Assembly (NCBI GenBank): GCA_965209015.1 | Contig: OZ242367.1 | Coordinates: 1,178,001 to 1,242,000, forward strand | DNA: 64,000 bases | Direction: 5' to 3' | From: Bin80 sp965209015 | GTDB taxonomy: Bacteria > Bacteroidota > Rhodothermia > Rhodothermales > Bin80 | In this document: positions 23,868 to 33,785 of the stretch, piece by piece | Position numbering within the stretch: the stretch's first letter is position 1 | Layout of the letters: each line of letters starts with the position of its first letter | The notes under the pieces: generated by a model | Database searches by the model: none | The model's input: the letters and a program-made list of their open reading frames with translations, nothing else | What the model was told of the DNA's origin: nothing | Made by a program: the position numbers and the translations under genes

Positions 23868-24839
23868 ATGTCAGATGGAGTTAAATCGCTGGTTTTAACA
23901 GCTCCGGGGGAGTGCACGATTGAGTGGCGAGCCCCGGATCGGATTGGCACGGGCCCAATTACGGTTGCGGTGGAGTATTCGGGCGTCAATTATAAGGATG
24001 CCTTGGCGATAACGGGAAGAACTAAAATAATTCGGGCGCCCTTTCCCTTTATCCCTGGGATTGATCTTGCGGGAACAGTCATTGATTCTAAGCTTGATAT
24101 CTTCAAATCCGGTGATCCGGTTGTATTAACCGGGGGTGGTCTCGGTGAGTTGTTCAGCGGAGGGTATACACAATTGCAGGCAGTTCCATCTGATTACCTG
24201 ATAAAGCTCCCGAAGGGGATGACACCACGTACCTCTATGATCCTGGGCACCGCTGGTCTTACGGCTATGTTGAGTATCATGGCACTGGAAGCGCATGACA
24301 TCAAGTCGGGAGAAATACTGGTCACCGGTGCATCAGGGGGAGTCGGGATGATAGCCACTAAGCTACTCTCTACTCTGGGGTATTCAGTGATTGCGTCCTG
24401 TGGGAGTTCACATTTATGGCATAAAATTTCTGGTTTGGGAGCAGCCGAGACCATTGATCGGATAAAAACAGAACGACCGCTTGAACATGCAAAGTATGAC
24501 GGTGTGGTGGATGCAGCCGGGGGTGAGGTCTTATCGGCTGCATTGGCAAAGGTTAGGCCTCATGGATGTGTTGCGGCATCTGGAAATGCAGCAGGAGCAA
24601 AACTATCCACCACAGTATATCCATTCATTCTCCGCGGGATTACGCTCGTAGGTATTGATTCAAATACCGCGTCGGTGGAGGATCGACAGATCGCTTGGCA
24701 ACGACTAACTACTCTGATTCCCGAGGATGAGGTTGATCAATTGTCTATGGGAACCGTTACTTTGGAAGAAATTGAGAGTGTATGCCATGCGAAGCTGAAG
24801 GGTATGGCACCCGGGAGATTCTTAGTTGATTTGATCTGA
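23868..24839 (+). CDS. YhdH/AcuI-type NADPH-dependent quinone oxidoreductase (acryloyl-CoA reductase-like)
   Basis: 323 residues of the medium-chain dehydrogenase/reductase family without zinc-binding cysteines. Start region SGVNYKDALAITGRTKI and PFPFIPGIDLAGTV, with the nucleotide-binding loop VTGASGGVGMIATKLL near residues 150-165, match the YhdH/AcuI subfamily. Characterised members reduce acryloyl-CoA to propionyl-CoA, a step in DMSP or 3-hydroxypropionate breakdown. No dmd or DMSP lyase gene is near, so the physiological substrate is not settled. Divergent from the TonB-like gene across 60 bases. Confidence 0.86.
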   Translation: MSDGVKSLVLTAPGECTIEWRAPDRIGTGPITVAVEYSGVNYKDALAITGRTKIIRAPFPFIPGIDLAGTVIDSKLDIFKSGDPVVLTGGGLGELFSGGYTQLQAVPSDYLIKLPKGMTPRTSMILGTAGLTAMLSIMALEAHDIKSGEILVTGASGGVGMIATKLLSTLGYSVIASCGSSHLWHKISGLGAAETIDRIKTERPLEHAKYDGVVDAAGGEVLSAALAKVRPHGCVAASGNAAGAKLSTTVYPFILRGITLVGIDSNTASVEDRQIAWQRLTTLIPEDEVDQLSMGTVTLEEIESVCHAKLKGMAPGRFLVDLI

Positions 24840-25016
24840 CTAAATCAGAGTAGTTGGTGATGAATGACGCCAAACCCCTTCAACCTGTGGCGAGGCTGAA
24901 CAGATAATTTCAAATACCAACTCTCATATGTGGTGGTTGAGGCCAAGATTTCTCATCCGGCACAGAAACAGAGGAACTCTCACGGACGCGGGAAACCACC
25001 TCCGATATTTAACAGG

Positions 25017-25052
25017 AAAGCACCCCGATATCACTTGGCATCGGGGTGCTTT
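25017..25052 (+). terminator. Strong intrinsic terminator between convergent genes
   Basis: A perfect 13-bp stem (AAAGCACCCCGAT with ATCGGGGTGCTTT) around a 10-base loop, followed on the plus strand by a T-rich stretch. It lies in the 249-base gap between the ends of the AcuI-like gene (plus) and the secreted-protein gene (minus), so it may stop transcripts from both sides. Confidence 0.85.
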
Positions 25053-25088
25053 CTTTGGATTTTGAGCAACAGAGATTCTATGTATAAA

Positions 25089-26498
25089 CTACTTCATCAG
25101 CGTCATGAGTCCCGTCTTCTGATATCTGGTCTCTAATCCTACTGCAATCATTCGATACAGGTAGGTCCCTGATGAAAGGTGAATTGCATTCAGTTCAATG
25201 GTGTGGTTTGCACCTGCATCAAATGCCTGTGCGGGTAACTCAACCACGTTACGTCCCAGCACATCCATAACCTGTACCGTTACCTGTGCTCTTTCAGGAA
25301 GATCAAACTGGATCCGTGTTGACGGATTGAATGGGTTCGGGTAGTTTCCGTGGAGATGAAACACGGTTGGTAGTTCGGTGATTCCGCCTTCTACGGAGGT
25401 CGTGACATCTGGGAAATATGACCCAGCGAGGATAAAAGTTCCTTCAATACCCTCGAGTGCAATGGATGTCGCATAAGTAGTCCTAAGGCTTCCTTCTTCG
25501 TCATCGTTCGGATCACTAAGATTATCCCAATAATAATCTACAAACCCTCCACCATCTAAACCTGCTTCAATGATCTCTCCTACGAAAGTAGTATTACCTC
25601 TAAGATCGGGGTTTCCAAGGACGACTCGTCCCTCGCGCCAGGGATCCAGTGCATGGAAAATGACGTATCCATCGGGAGTCATACTATAAAGAAGAATCTG
25701 ACCGTCTTTGAAAAATCCCCCATCTTTTATATCTTTCCTAAACTCAGATTTCCAAAGTCCAATCGCTGTAAAGCCTATCTCTTCAAAGAGTTGAAGAGAC
25801 CACTCTGCTGCGCCGTCTACGAACTGCTTCAGGGATTCCCTGTCTACTACATCAGAAGCAGAAATTTCAGGCAATGGGATATCGGGGAGTTCAATCTCCA
25901 GAGTACTCAGGTCCTGATGATATCCACCTACAACCACTAGATCACTCCCAATTGAAGGTGCGAAGTAGCGCATGGCATAACTAGGTTTGCAAATAGCATC
26001 TCCAGGAGCATTATCTGAATCATCGTCGGGATCATTCCAGCAGTATTCTACCTTCATTGCCTCTTCGTTGCCAGCTTCCAACATCTGCTTTACAACTTCG
26101 GTGCCCCGATCATCTTCCACTTCCAATGCTATCTTCCCTTCAACATTCCGGTATTCGGGATGGAATATAATGTTGCCATCATCACCATTGGGATCACCAA
26201 CTGCGAAGTATACGAGGTAGATATTCCCAGACCAGTAATCACTGGTGTTGTCATAAATTGCTTCTCGCAGAAGGTTACCTTCCTCAAAATTCGTGATTGC
26301 TGCGGATACTGCTGTGGCCCAGGTGACAAAGGCTTTGAGTGAATCTTCATTCACCGTCCCATCCTCACCCACAACAGCACTGGCGGTGACCTTTGGCACG
26401 TCCTGCGCCTGAACTGAGTTTGATAACTGGATTCCTGCTCCCAATAAGATGATTGAGAGAGCGTAAACTTTAAATTTTCTGATAATTGGTAACATCAT
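25089..26498 (-). CDS. Secreted protein with two Cache-like domains and a C-terminal T9SS-type sorting domain
   Basis: 469 residues. Signal peptide at residues 1 to about 31 (ending NSVQAQ). Two related domains follow, at about 50-200 and 215-360. Each has a pattern like single Cache domains: a DPNGDDG or TPDGY turn, IIFHPE or VIFHAL, a G-x-x-ALE/VVLG strand, then a VEYCWNDP or VDYYWDNL strand and a closing GGYHQD or GSYFPD. The C-terminus (from about 383) has NYPNPFNPSTRIQFDLPERA and a beta-sandwich ending in a Lys-rich tail, the Por/T9SS type A sorting signal. It is probably exported across the outer membrane. Function unknown; a ligand-binding role is inferred. Confidence 0.85.
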   Translation of the reverse strand: MMLPIIRKFKVYALSIILLGAGIQLSNSVQAQDVPKVTASAVVGEDGTVNEDSLKAFVTWATAVSAAITNFEEGNLLREAIYDNTSDYWSGNIYLVYFAVGDPNGDDGNIIFHPEYRNVEGKIALEVEDDRGTEVVKQMLEAGNEEAMKVEYCWNDPDDDSDNAPGDAICKPSYAMRYFAPSIGSDLVVVGGYHQDLSTLEIELPDIPLPEISASDVVDRESLKQFVDGAAEWSLQLFEEIGFTAIGLWKSEFRKDIKDGGFFKDGQILLYSMTPDGYVIFHALDPWREGRVVLGNPDLRGNTTFVGEIIEAGLDGGGFVDYYWDNLSDPNDDEEGSLRTTYATSIALEGIEGTFILAGSYFPDVTTSVEGGITELPTVFHLHGNYPNPFNPSTRIQFDLPERAQVTVQVMDVLGRNVVELPAQAFDAGANHTIELNAIHLSSGTYLYRMIAVGLETRYQKTGLMTLMK

Positions 26499-27364
26499 TT
26501 GTGATCAGAATGATTAATTATTTCACAACAGTCCCAAAATACAATAAAAATATCATAGCATTTGCATGGATGGTGTGCAACCACCGACGCACAGTTGAAG
26601 ACACGACCGTGAAAATGTCATACCTGTCAGAAATGCAAACTTATGTTCAAGGGGGCTGACTTTACAACTCAAACCTCTATTTTCGATAGATATGTGGATG
26701 AGACTGGCTGTTGATTTGGTTTTCCCATTGATGAAAGAACGATTTGTACACCAGTTCCAGATTTTTGTTTTTCGTGTGTACCTCCCCTTTTTAAGAACAT
26801 CTTACAGCTTGTTCTCTAAAAACGATGTCTCAAATCATTCATAATCTCTGCCTTCATTCCTGTTCTATACCTTTGAGAGGACTTGACTGAGTAGAGTGTT
26901 GAAGTGATCCATGAAGAGAAAAATTATCAATATAAGTAGCTTGATATTTGATTTTGGCGTGTAGGAAAGAGTGAGTCTCAGTCTTGGGCTGATCGTCTAA
27001 GAACTCATGCATGATTCATTAAATTGAAGAATAAAGTGAAGAGCAAGGAATTTTGAATATCGAATAGCTGAACCGTCCAGAATCACAAGCGCATCTGTAT
27101 TTGTGTCCCACATTGATCTTCCCTATATCAACTCCTCAGTAGTAACAACAACCCCCTACGTCTTGCCCCCTTGGTGGGGAGATGTGCATCGGGCAGTCCC
27201 GTGATGAACACTTGATAGAGAGGATGTGCCACAGAGTATCAGACTGGGAATGATGTAGGAACATAGAGATCCGTAAAATTAGGGGTTATTCACATACTGT
27301 AATCCCCAAAATAAACATGCTTTGAAGTTCATTGTACAGCACTCAATAGAGTTTATCTTCTTGC
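26499..27364. other. AT-rich interval without recognisable genes
   Basis: About 870 bases between the divergently transcribed secreted-protein and DUF6807 genes. No frame of useful length, tRNA or hairpin terminator was found. The promoters of both neighbours must lie here. Confidence 0.45.
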
Positions 27365-28561
27365 ATGAAGATTTATAGACTAAAATTTTTGAGGGTGGCA
27401 ATACTGACAGTTGTCTTTGCCTGCTCAGCATGTGACAATTCTTCCATCTTGACCTTTGAAACCACAGGCGCCGATCGGTTACGACCGTTCGCTATCGTTT
27501 CATTCCCGACAGACCTTGAGTCTGGGAATTATTTAGCCCGCGATCATACAGGCGAAACGGCCTCTCTTCAGGTAGATGAGGATGGAAGCGCAACGTTTTT
27601 CATCTACCGTGCACTTCCGCGAGCTGTGACTCGATGGACAGTGAGTCGCTCTGCAATCGCGCCAAGCCATGTGACTGCTGAGCAAGTTGGAGAACAGATC
27701 AAGTTCAAGGTTGATGACCGAGCAATTGTCGCTTACCAGATTTCAAATGGGGAGGTGCCTCGGGACGATATCCCGGAGGTTTTTCTCCGAAATGGATACC
27801 TACACCCTGTCTGGACGCCTAGCGGTCAGATCGTTACCGATGATTATCCACCCGATCATATTCATCATCATGGGATCTGGGCTGCCTGGACCAACACGAT
27901 TTTTCAGGGTCGTAGGCCTGACTTCTGGAATATGGGGCAGGGGACTGGGCGCGTTGAGGTTAATGGACTAGATAGTCTATGGAGCGGTTCGGTATACGGA
28001 GGACTCCATGCCCGCCACGATTATATTGACATGACTGATGACGAAGCGGTTGTATTGAATGAATCGTGGCGCCTGAATGTGTATAACGTTCCTATAGATC
28101 TGAATATATTGGATTTAGAACTCATTCAAACCACCGCCACGGACAGTGCTTTGGTACTTGTTGAGCATCGGTATGGAGGAGTAGGAGTTCGGGGCTATCG
28201 CAATTGGAAAGGAAAAAACGAGACGGAATTTTTCACATCGGAGGGTCTGACCAGAGAAGATGGACATGCAACGCGGGCGCGATGGTGTCATATTGGGGGC
28301 TTGATTGATGACGAATCAGCAGGGATTGCTGTATTGAGTCATCCCGATAATCATGAATCTCCCCAGTCGATGCGAATTCATCCAACGGAGCCGTTCTTCA
28401 ACTTTGCTCCCACGCAGGCGGGTACGTTTGAGATTACTCCAGATATGCCTATTGAGTGGAAGTACAGGTTTGTCACGTATGACGGGAACCATGATCGGGA
28501 GTTGTTGGATGCACTTTGGGAAGACTATGCGAACCCGCTTGATGTTCAAATCATCAATTGA
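27365..28561 (+). CDS. DUF6807 (PmoA-annotated) family lipoprotein
   Basis: 398 residues. An N-terminal signal with lipobox-like VFAC or CSAC (Cys20 or Cys23) suggests a lipid-anchored periplasmic or surface protein. The core has NGYLHPVWTPSGQIVTDDYP, the histidine-rich DHIHHHGIWAAW and FWNMGQGTGRVE, which match the DUF6807 family, sometimes mis-annotated as methane oxygenase PmoA. Such proteins are common in carbohydrate-degrading bacteria next to sugar dehydrogenases; the reaction is not known. The histidine cluster could bind metal. Confidence 0.82.
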   Translation: MKIYRLKFLRVAILTVVFACSACDNSSILTFETTGADRLRPFAIVSFPTDLESGNYLARDHTGETASLQVDEDGSATFFIYRALPRAVTRWTVSRSAIAPSHVTAEQVGEQIKFKVDDRAIVAYQISNGEVPRDDIPEVFLRNGYLHPVWTPSGQIVTDDYPPDHIHHHGIWAAWTNTIFQGRRPDFWNMGQGTGRVEVNGLDSLWSGSVYGGLHARHDYIDMTDDEAVVLNESWRLNVYNVPIDLNILDLELIQTTATDSALVLVEHRYGGVGVRGYRNWKGKNETEFFTSEGLTREDGHATRARWCHIGGLIDDESAGIAVLSHPDNHESPQSMRIHPTEPFFNFAPTQAGTFEITPDMPIEWKYRFVTYDGNHDRELLDALWEDYANPLDVQIIN

Positions 28562-28777
28562 TCCTATTTTAACGGATATATTGTGTGATCAGTGATGGAA
28601 GGTACTGTATGTAATGAGGATCTAATCCGTACATCTCAACTCTGTCATCATTTTTTCAAATGAATAGGCTTAATGATGATCATTTGGCTCGTATTATTGC
28701 AATATGCATTACCATGAAACCACTCTCATTGGCTCATTTTCAATTGCGAGATTAACACGACTCACCGCTCATAATTA

Positions 28778-31700
28778 ATGCCTAATTCAGAACTTAAACA
28801 TGTCCTTGATGGCTGGCGAAAGCAGGCTGCTACGGCGGGTTATAGTCAAGAACGTATCAAAGGGACGGCATTTGAGAAATTGTGTATAGCATTTCTGACA
28901 CACGATCCAGTGCAGAAAACCCATTTTGAACCCCCGCTTCCCTATGGGGACTGGGCATCAACCAAAGGGTTACCGAAGGATGATACTGGGATTGATTTAG
29001 TCGCAAAGCTTCGGAATTCTGATGGTTTATGTGCGATCCAATGCAAGTTTTGGGCAGAAGGTAAGTCACTTGAGAAGAAGGATATTGACTCATTCCTTGC
29101 TGATTCCAGCAAGAGATTTTTTTCTCATCGTTTAATCATAGATACTACGGGTAAAGACTGGAGTGCGAATGCATTGAAGAGCCTTCGCGATCAGGACCCT
29201 CCCGTCACCCGAATTGGGCTTGAAGATCTCTATCAAAGCTCAATTGATTGGGACTCGTACATCTCAAATGAAAATGTAGAGAGTAAGTCCGATCCGAAAT
29301 CACCGTACCCCCACCAGAAGAAAGCGATAGCCAAAGTACTAGCTGGACTCAAGGAACCGGGAAGCCGAGGTAAACTTCTTATGGCTTGCGGGACCGGAAA
29401 GACGTTCACCTCTCTGCGAATCGCCGAAGATCTTGTCGGAGTGGGTGGTCGCGTTTTATACTTAGTTCCGAGTCTGGCGCTCATGTCGCAAACCGTTCGG
29501 GAATGGGCTACGGATACGAGGGTAGATCTTCGCTCCTATGCTGTCTGTAGCGATTCACAAGTGGGCCGCAGGAAACGGCGCAGTGACGATCGCATTGACA
29601 TGGATGTGCTGGATTTAGCCTTCCCCTCTACGACGAATGCAGAGCTCTTAGCAAAACAAACAGCTAATGTGACGCCAGATAAGCTCACTGTCGTATTTGC
29701 TACCTACCATTCCTTACCAGTGGTTGGAGAAGCTCAGCGGACGTATGGACTGCCAGATTTTGATTTAGTGATTTGCGATGAAGCACATCGTACGGCAGGC
29801 GCGCGGATCAAAGGAGAAGAGGATAGTCATTTCGTACAGATTCATGATCAGGACTCTATCAAGTCTGATCGGCGCCTGTATATGACCGCTACTCCCAAAG
29901 TCTATGCACCTTCGGCTCGCAATAGGGCCGGCAAGCTGAATGCGGAACTATGCTCCATGGAAGACGAGGATATCTATGGCCCCGTACTCTACGAAATTGG
30001 TTTTGGTGCTGCGGTGGAGCGCGGACTTCTCTCGGATTACAAAGTGATTGTTCTCACGGTTCCGGCTGAAGATGTTGCTCGTGTAGTGGGTGAAGCAATG
30101 TCAAGGTATGAACTAAAAATTGACGATGCAGGGAAACTCATCGGATGTTGGAGAGCGTTGGCAAAGGAGGATGCAGAGGAATTTGGAGATGATCGCCTCT
30201 CCATGCGGAGAGCAATTGCCTATTGCAGGGATATCAAGACCTCCAAACTCTTGGCGAATTCATTTGAAGAGATTACCAAGGCTTATCATGAATTCCAGCG
30301 AGGAAGTAAGAATTCGGATCATTTTATTCAACATGGGATTAGCTCCAAACATGTGGACGGAACGTTCCATGCACTTGCCCGAGCCGAGCGGCTGGAGTGG
30401 TTAGACTCGGTCCAGCCACAAGATCGTACCTCTCACGTTCTGTCGAATGTTCGCTGTCTGTCTGAGGGGGTTGATGTTCCTGCGCTTGACGCAATTTTGT
30501 TCATGCATCCCCGAAAAAGTCAGATTGAAGTTGTTCAGGCGGTTGGCCGTGTAATGCGCAAGTCTTCGGCAAAGCAAATGGGGTATGTCGTCTTACCGGT
30601 GGTCATTCCATCGGGAACAGATCCATCCCATGAGTTGGACCAAAATGATACATTCAAAGTCGTTTGGCAGGTCCTCAATGCCATCCGATCCCATGATGAG
30701 CGATTTGAGGCTATGCTTAACCTCATGGAAGGAGGCAAATCAGGAAAGCATCTCGGCATCATTGCTCTCTCTGATTGGAAGCAGCAATCTAAACGATCTG
30801 AAAGTGTGGGTATTGGCACCAATGGAAAGGCTTCTAAGGACGGCAAGATTGGGACAAGGAATGTGCCTGAGATTCCATTTGAGTATGATCTACCAGCTGC
30901 GATCAGGGCAAAAATTGTGGAGAAGTGTGGGAATCGCAGGTACTGGGATGAGTGGGCGGTTGATGTTGCTGAGATCGCTCAGAAGCATATCGTACGGATC
31001 AGGGAAATGGTGAGTCGTCATGAAGCCGCACAGGATGTTTTTCAAGAGTTCTTGGCAGAGCTTAGAGATGATCTGAATGAAGGAGTTTCTGAATCAGATG
31101 CCATTGAAATGCTTGCCCAGCACATGGTGACGCGGCCGGTATTTGAAGCATTACACGGAGACGCCAAGTTTGTAGATCAAAACCCGATCAGTAAGGGGAT
31201 GGAGATGGTCTTGGATGTTCTGAAACCTGCAAATATTGAGGTAGAAGCGGAGAGCTTGGATGAATTCTATGCCAGCGTCGCTCGGCGTGCCAAGGCTGCA
31301 AACACGCCATTGGCTCGGCAGAAGATCATCACGGAGTTGTATGACAAGTTCTTTCGGAATGCATTCCCAAAGACAGCATCGCGATTAGGAATCGTCTATA
31401 CCCCGATTGAGATTGTTGACTTTATTCTACATTCAGTAGATCAGTTATTGCGGGAGGAATTTGGAGAATCTCTCTCTTCCGAGGGGGTACAGATTCTTGA
31501 TCCATTTACTGGAACGGGTACCTTCGTCACTCGCATGATCCAGAGTGGACTGATTGATCCAGAATCCCTGCGGCAGAAGTATAGGACTGAAATCCATGCG
31601 AATGAGATCATGCTCTTGGCGTACTACATTGCTGCGGTCAATATTGAGGAAGCATATCATTCAGTGGTTGGATCAGATAAATACGAACGATTCCCAAATA

Positions 31701-33094
31701 TTGTATTGACCGATACGTTTGAAATGCAGGATGGTGAGGATTTGATCGCTGGAATTCTACCCGAAAACTCAGAGCAGCGCAAGAAGCAGAAAGAAGCACA
31801 GATTCGTGTCATTGTGGGTAATCCACCGTGGAGTACAGGACAAAAGAGTGAAAATGATGAAACGAAAAATCAATCGTATCCTCTTCTAAACTTGGGAATA
31901 AGCACTTCTTATGCAAGATATTCAACAACTACAAACAAGAATAGTCTGTACGATAGCTATGTATTGGCAATCCGCTGGGCTTCGGATCGTATTGGGGAAA
32001 GTGGTGTCATTGGGGTTGTCACAAATGCCGGCTGGCTGGAAGGGATTGCGATGGATGGTATGCGGAAGTGTTTAGCTGAAGAGTTTACGTCTATTTATGT
32101 ATTGAATCTGCGGGGAAATCAGCGGACCCAGGGGGAGAGATCACGCAAAGAAGGAGGGAAAGTATTCGGATCCGGTTCACGGGCAGCAGTTGCAATTACA
32201 CTCTTTGTAAAGAATCCTTCTGGCTATTCAGCGGACAGTCGTACAGGGTGCAAAATTTTCTATCATGATATAGGTGATTATCTCACCCGTGAGGAAAAGC
32301 TCAACAGAGTAAAGGAATTCAAAGGAATTGATGGGATAGCAGGTAAGTGGACTGATCTTAAGCCGGATACATACAATGATTGGTTGAATCAGCGAGATGC
32401 AGAGTTTGAGAGATTCATGGTGATGGGGGATAAGAAGGGGGGTACGCCGGATATGATCTTCAAGGGGTATTCACAAGGAATTAAGACCAATCGTGATGCA
32501 TGGTGCTACAATTATTCGGAGCTAGCTCTTAGGGAGAATATCCATCAAATGGTTCGGTTCTATAATACAGAGAGACATCGGCTTGCGAGCCAGAGCGCCA
32601 GAGGGCGGAAGTGGACTCAGTCCGAAATCACACAGTTTGTGAATAATGATCCGACAAAGATCAGTTGGACCAGAGCCTTGAAAAATGATCTTCGTAATCA
32701 AAAAGATCTAAGCAATGATGAGGGACGAATCACTACATCACAATACAGACCCTTTACACGGCAACACATGTATTTCAGTCGTCGGCTGAATGAGATGGTT
32801 TATCAGATCCCTCAAATCTTCCCTCATGCAGAGGCCGAGAACCAACTGATCTGTGTGACGGGTAAAGGGAGTCTCGATGATTTCTCATGCCTGATGGTGA
32901 AAAAGATCCCTGATTTGGGGTGTATCTCCGCGGGTCAATGTTTTCCCCGTTGGTTATACTCAAAGCCCAGTGATCAAGAGGATCCCTTGTTTCCAGAAGA
33001 GCATCAGACTGATGCCCATGGATTCATACGGGAGAGCGCACTCACAGACTATGCTATTACCTCCTTCTCTAACAAAATTGGGGGGGGCAGTTAG
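28778..33094 (+). CDS. Type ISP restriction-modification enzyme, nuclease-helicase-methyltransferase part
   Basis: 1438 residues before a stop. Order: Mrr-like nuclease (GIDLVA with Asp73 and IQCKF with Gln88-Lys90), superfamily 2 helicase (Walker A MACGTGKT near 202-209, DEAH at 334-337, YMTATP), a helical coupler, and an N6-adenine methyltransferase with motif I DPFTGTGTFVT near 905 and motif IV VGNPPW near 1011-1016. The rest begins the specificity domain. This is the layout of LlaGI/LlaBIII-type single-chain R-M enzymes, which methylate one strand and cut DNA after translocation. The reading frame ends at GGGS just after a run of eight G, and the missing C-terminus continues in the next frame (33109-33687). 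Confidence 0.93.
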   Translation: MPNSELKHVLDGWRKQAATAGYSQERIKGTAFEKLCIAFLTHDPVQKTHFEPPLPYGDWASTKGLPKDDTGIDLVAKLRNSDGLCAIQCKFWAEGKSLEKKDIDSFLADSSKRFFSHRLIIDTTGKDWSANALKSLRDQDPPVTRIGLEDLYQSSIDWDSYISNENVESKSDPKSPYPHQKKAIAKVLAGLKEPGSRGKLLMACGTGKTFTSLRIAEDLVGVGGRVLYLVPSLALMSQTVREWATDTRVDLRSYAVCSDSQVGRRKRRSDDRIDMDVLDLAFPSTTNAELLAKQTANVTPDKLTVVFATYHSLPVVGEAQRTYGLPDFDLVICDEAHRTAGARIKGEEDSHFVQIHDQDSIKSDRRLYMTATPKVYAPSARNRAGKLNAELCSMEDEDIYGPVLYEIGFGAAVERGLLSDYKVIVLTVPAEDVARVVGEAMSRYELKIDDAGKLIGCWRALAKEDAEEFGDDRLSMRRAIAYCRDIKTSKLLANSFEEITKAYHEFQRGSKNSDHFIQHGISSKHVDGTFHALARAERLEWLDSVQPQDRTSHVLSNVRCLSEGVDVPALDAILFMHPRKSQIEVVQAVGRVMRKSSAKQMGYVVLPVVIPSGTDPSHELDQNDTFKVVWQVLNAIRSHDERFEAMLNLMEGGKSGKHLGIIALSDWKQQSKRSESVGIGTNGKASKDGKIGTRNVPEIPFEYDLPAAIRAKIVEKCGNRRYWDEWAVDVAEIAQKHIVRIREMVSRHEAAQDVFQEFLAELRDDLNEGVSESDAIEMLAQHMVTRPVFEALHGDAKFVDQNPISKGMEMVLDVLKPANIEVEAESLDEFYASVARRAKAANTPLARQKIITELYDKFFRNAFPKTASRLGIVYTPIEIVDFILHSVDQLLREEFGESLSSEGVQILDPFTGTGTFVTRMIQSGLIDPESLRQKYRTEIHANEIMLLAYYIAAVNIEEAYHSVVGSDKYERFPNIVLTDTFEMQDGEDLIAGILPENSEQRKKQKEAQIRVIVGNPPWSTGQKSENDETKNQSYPLLNLGISTSYARYSTTTNKNSLYDSYVLAIRWASDRIGESGVIGVVTNAGWLEGIAMDGMRKCLAEEFTSIYVLNLRGNQRTQGERSRKEGGKVFGSGSRAAVAITLFVKNPSGYSADSRTGCKIFYHDIGDYLTREEKLNRVKEFKGIDGIAGKWTDLKPDTYNDWLNQRDAEFERFMVMGDKKGGTPDMIFKGYSQGIKTNRDAWCYNYSELALRENIHQMVRFYNTERHRLASQSARGRKWTQSEITQFVNNDPTKISWTRALKNDLRNQKDLSNDEGRITTSQYRPFTRQHMYFSRRLNEMVYQIPQIFPHAEAENQLICVTGKGSLDDFSCLMVKKIPDLGCISAGQCFPRWLYSKPSDQEDPLFPEEHQTDAHGFIRESALTDYAITSFSNKIGGGS

Positions 33095-33108
33095 TCAATG
33101 CAACTGAC

Positions 33109-33687
33109 TTGTACTATTACAGTTATGGGGTTCTTCATGTTCCTTTCTACAGGAAAAAATATGCTACAAACCTGCGTAAAGAACTCCCTCGAATCCCATT
33201 CCCGAAAGACGCAGATGAGTTCAGGATGCTTACCGAAGCTGGAAAGAAATTGGGGAAATTACACATGGAGTACGACGAAGTTGATCAGTACCCCATCAGT
33301 TTTGAAGCCGGAGGATGGGAACCCAAAGAGGGTTGTACACCAGAGGTATGGTTCCGAGTTATGAAGATGAAACATCCCCGAATAGAAAAACAGCTGGATA
33401 AATCCCGAGTCATCTACAATGATCACATTACAGTAAAAGAGATCCCTCTGGAAGCCTATGATTATATGGTCAATGGGAAATCAGCCATTGCTTGGGTCAT
33501 GGATCGGCAATGCGTGAAAACGGATAAAGCCAGCCAGATCATGAATGATGCCAATCGTTTCGCAATCGAAACCATGAACGATCCAGCGTATCCGCTCAAG
33601 TTATTGGCAAGAGTGATCACAGTGAGCCTGGAAACCATCAAGATTCTGAAAACACTGGATGAAATCGAGTTCCACCCCGAAACCTAA
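33109..33687 (+). CDS. C-terminal part of the Type ISP enzyme, displaced by one frame
   Basis: 192 residues from a TTG, but homology begins earlier: codons from 33082 in this frame read GGQLVNATDLYYYSYGVLH. The sequence NLRKELPRIPFPKDADEF, IYNDHITVKEIPLEAYDYMV and CVKTDKASQIMND is the conserved C-terminal end of Type ISP specificity domains. It therefore belongs to the preceding gene; with nine rather than eight G at 33080-33087 the two frames join into one protein of about 1,640 residues, the usual size. Translation as a separate protein is unlikely to be useful. Frame change may be real, phase-variable or an assembly error. Confidence 0.88.
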   Translation: MYYYSYGVLHVPFYRKKYATNLRKELPRIPFPKDADEFRMLTEAGKKLGKLHMEYDEVDQYPISFEAGGWEPKEGCTPEVWFRVMKMKHPRIEKQLDKSRVIYNDHITVKEIPLEAYDYMVNGKSAIAWVMDRQCVKTDKASQIMNDANRFAIETMNDPAYPLKLLARVITVSLETIKILKTLDEIEFHPET

Positions 33688-33785
33688 CAACAACTTCTCA
33701 TCCCTTGTATCCCAACCAATAGTTTGGAGAAAAATCAAGCACTCAGACACAATCTATCAATTAAATCTAGTGATCAGATCTCATC

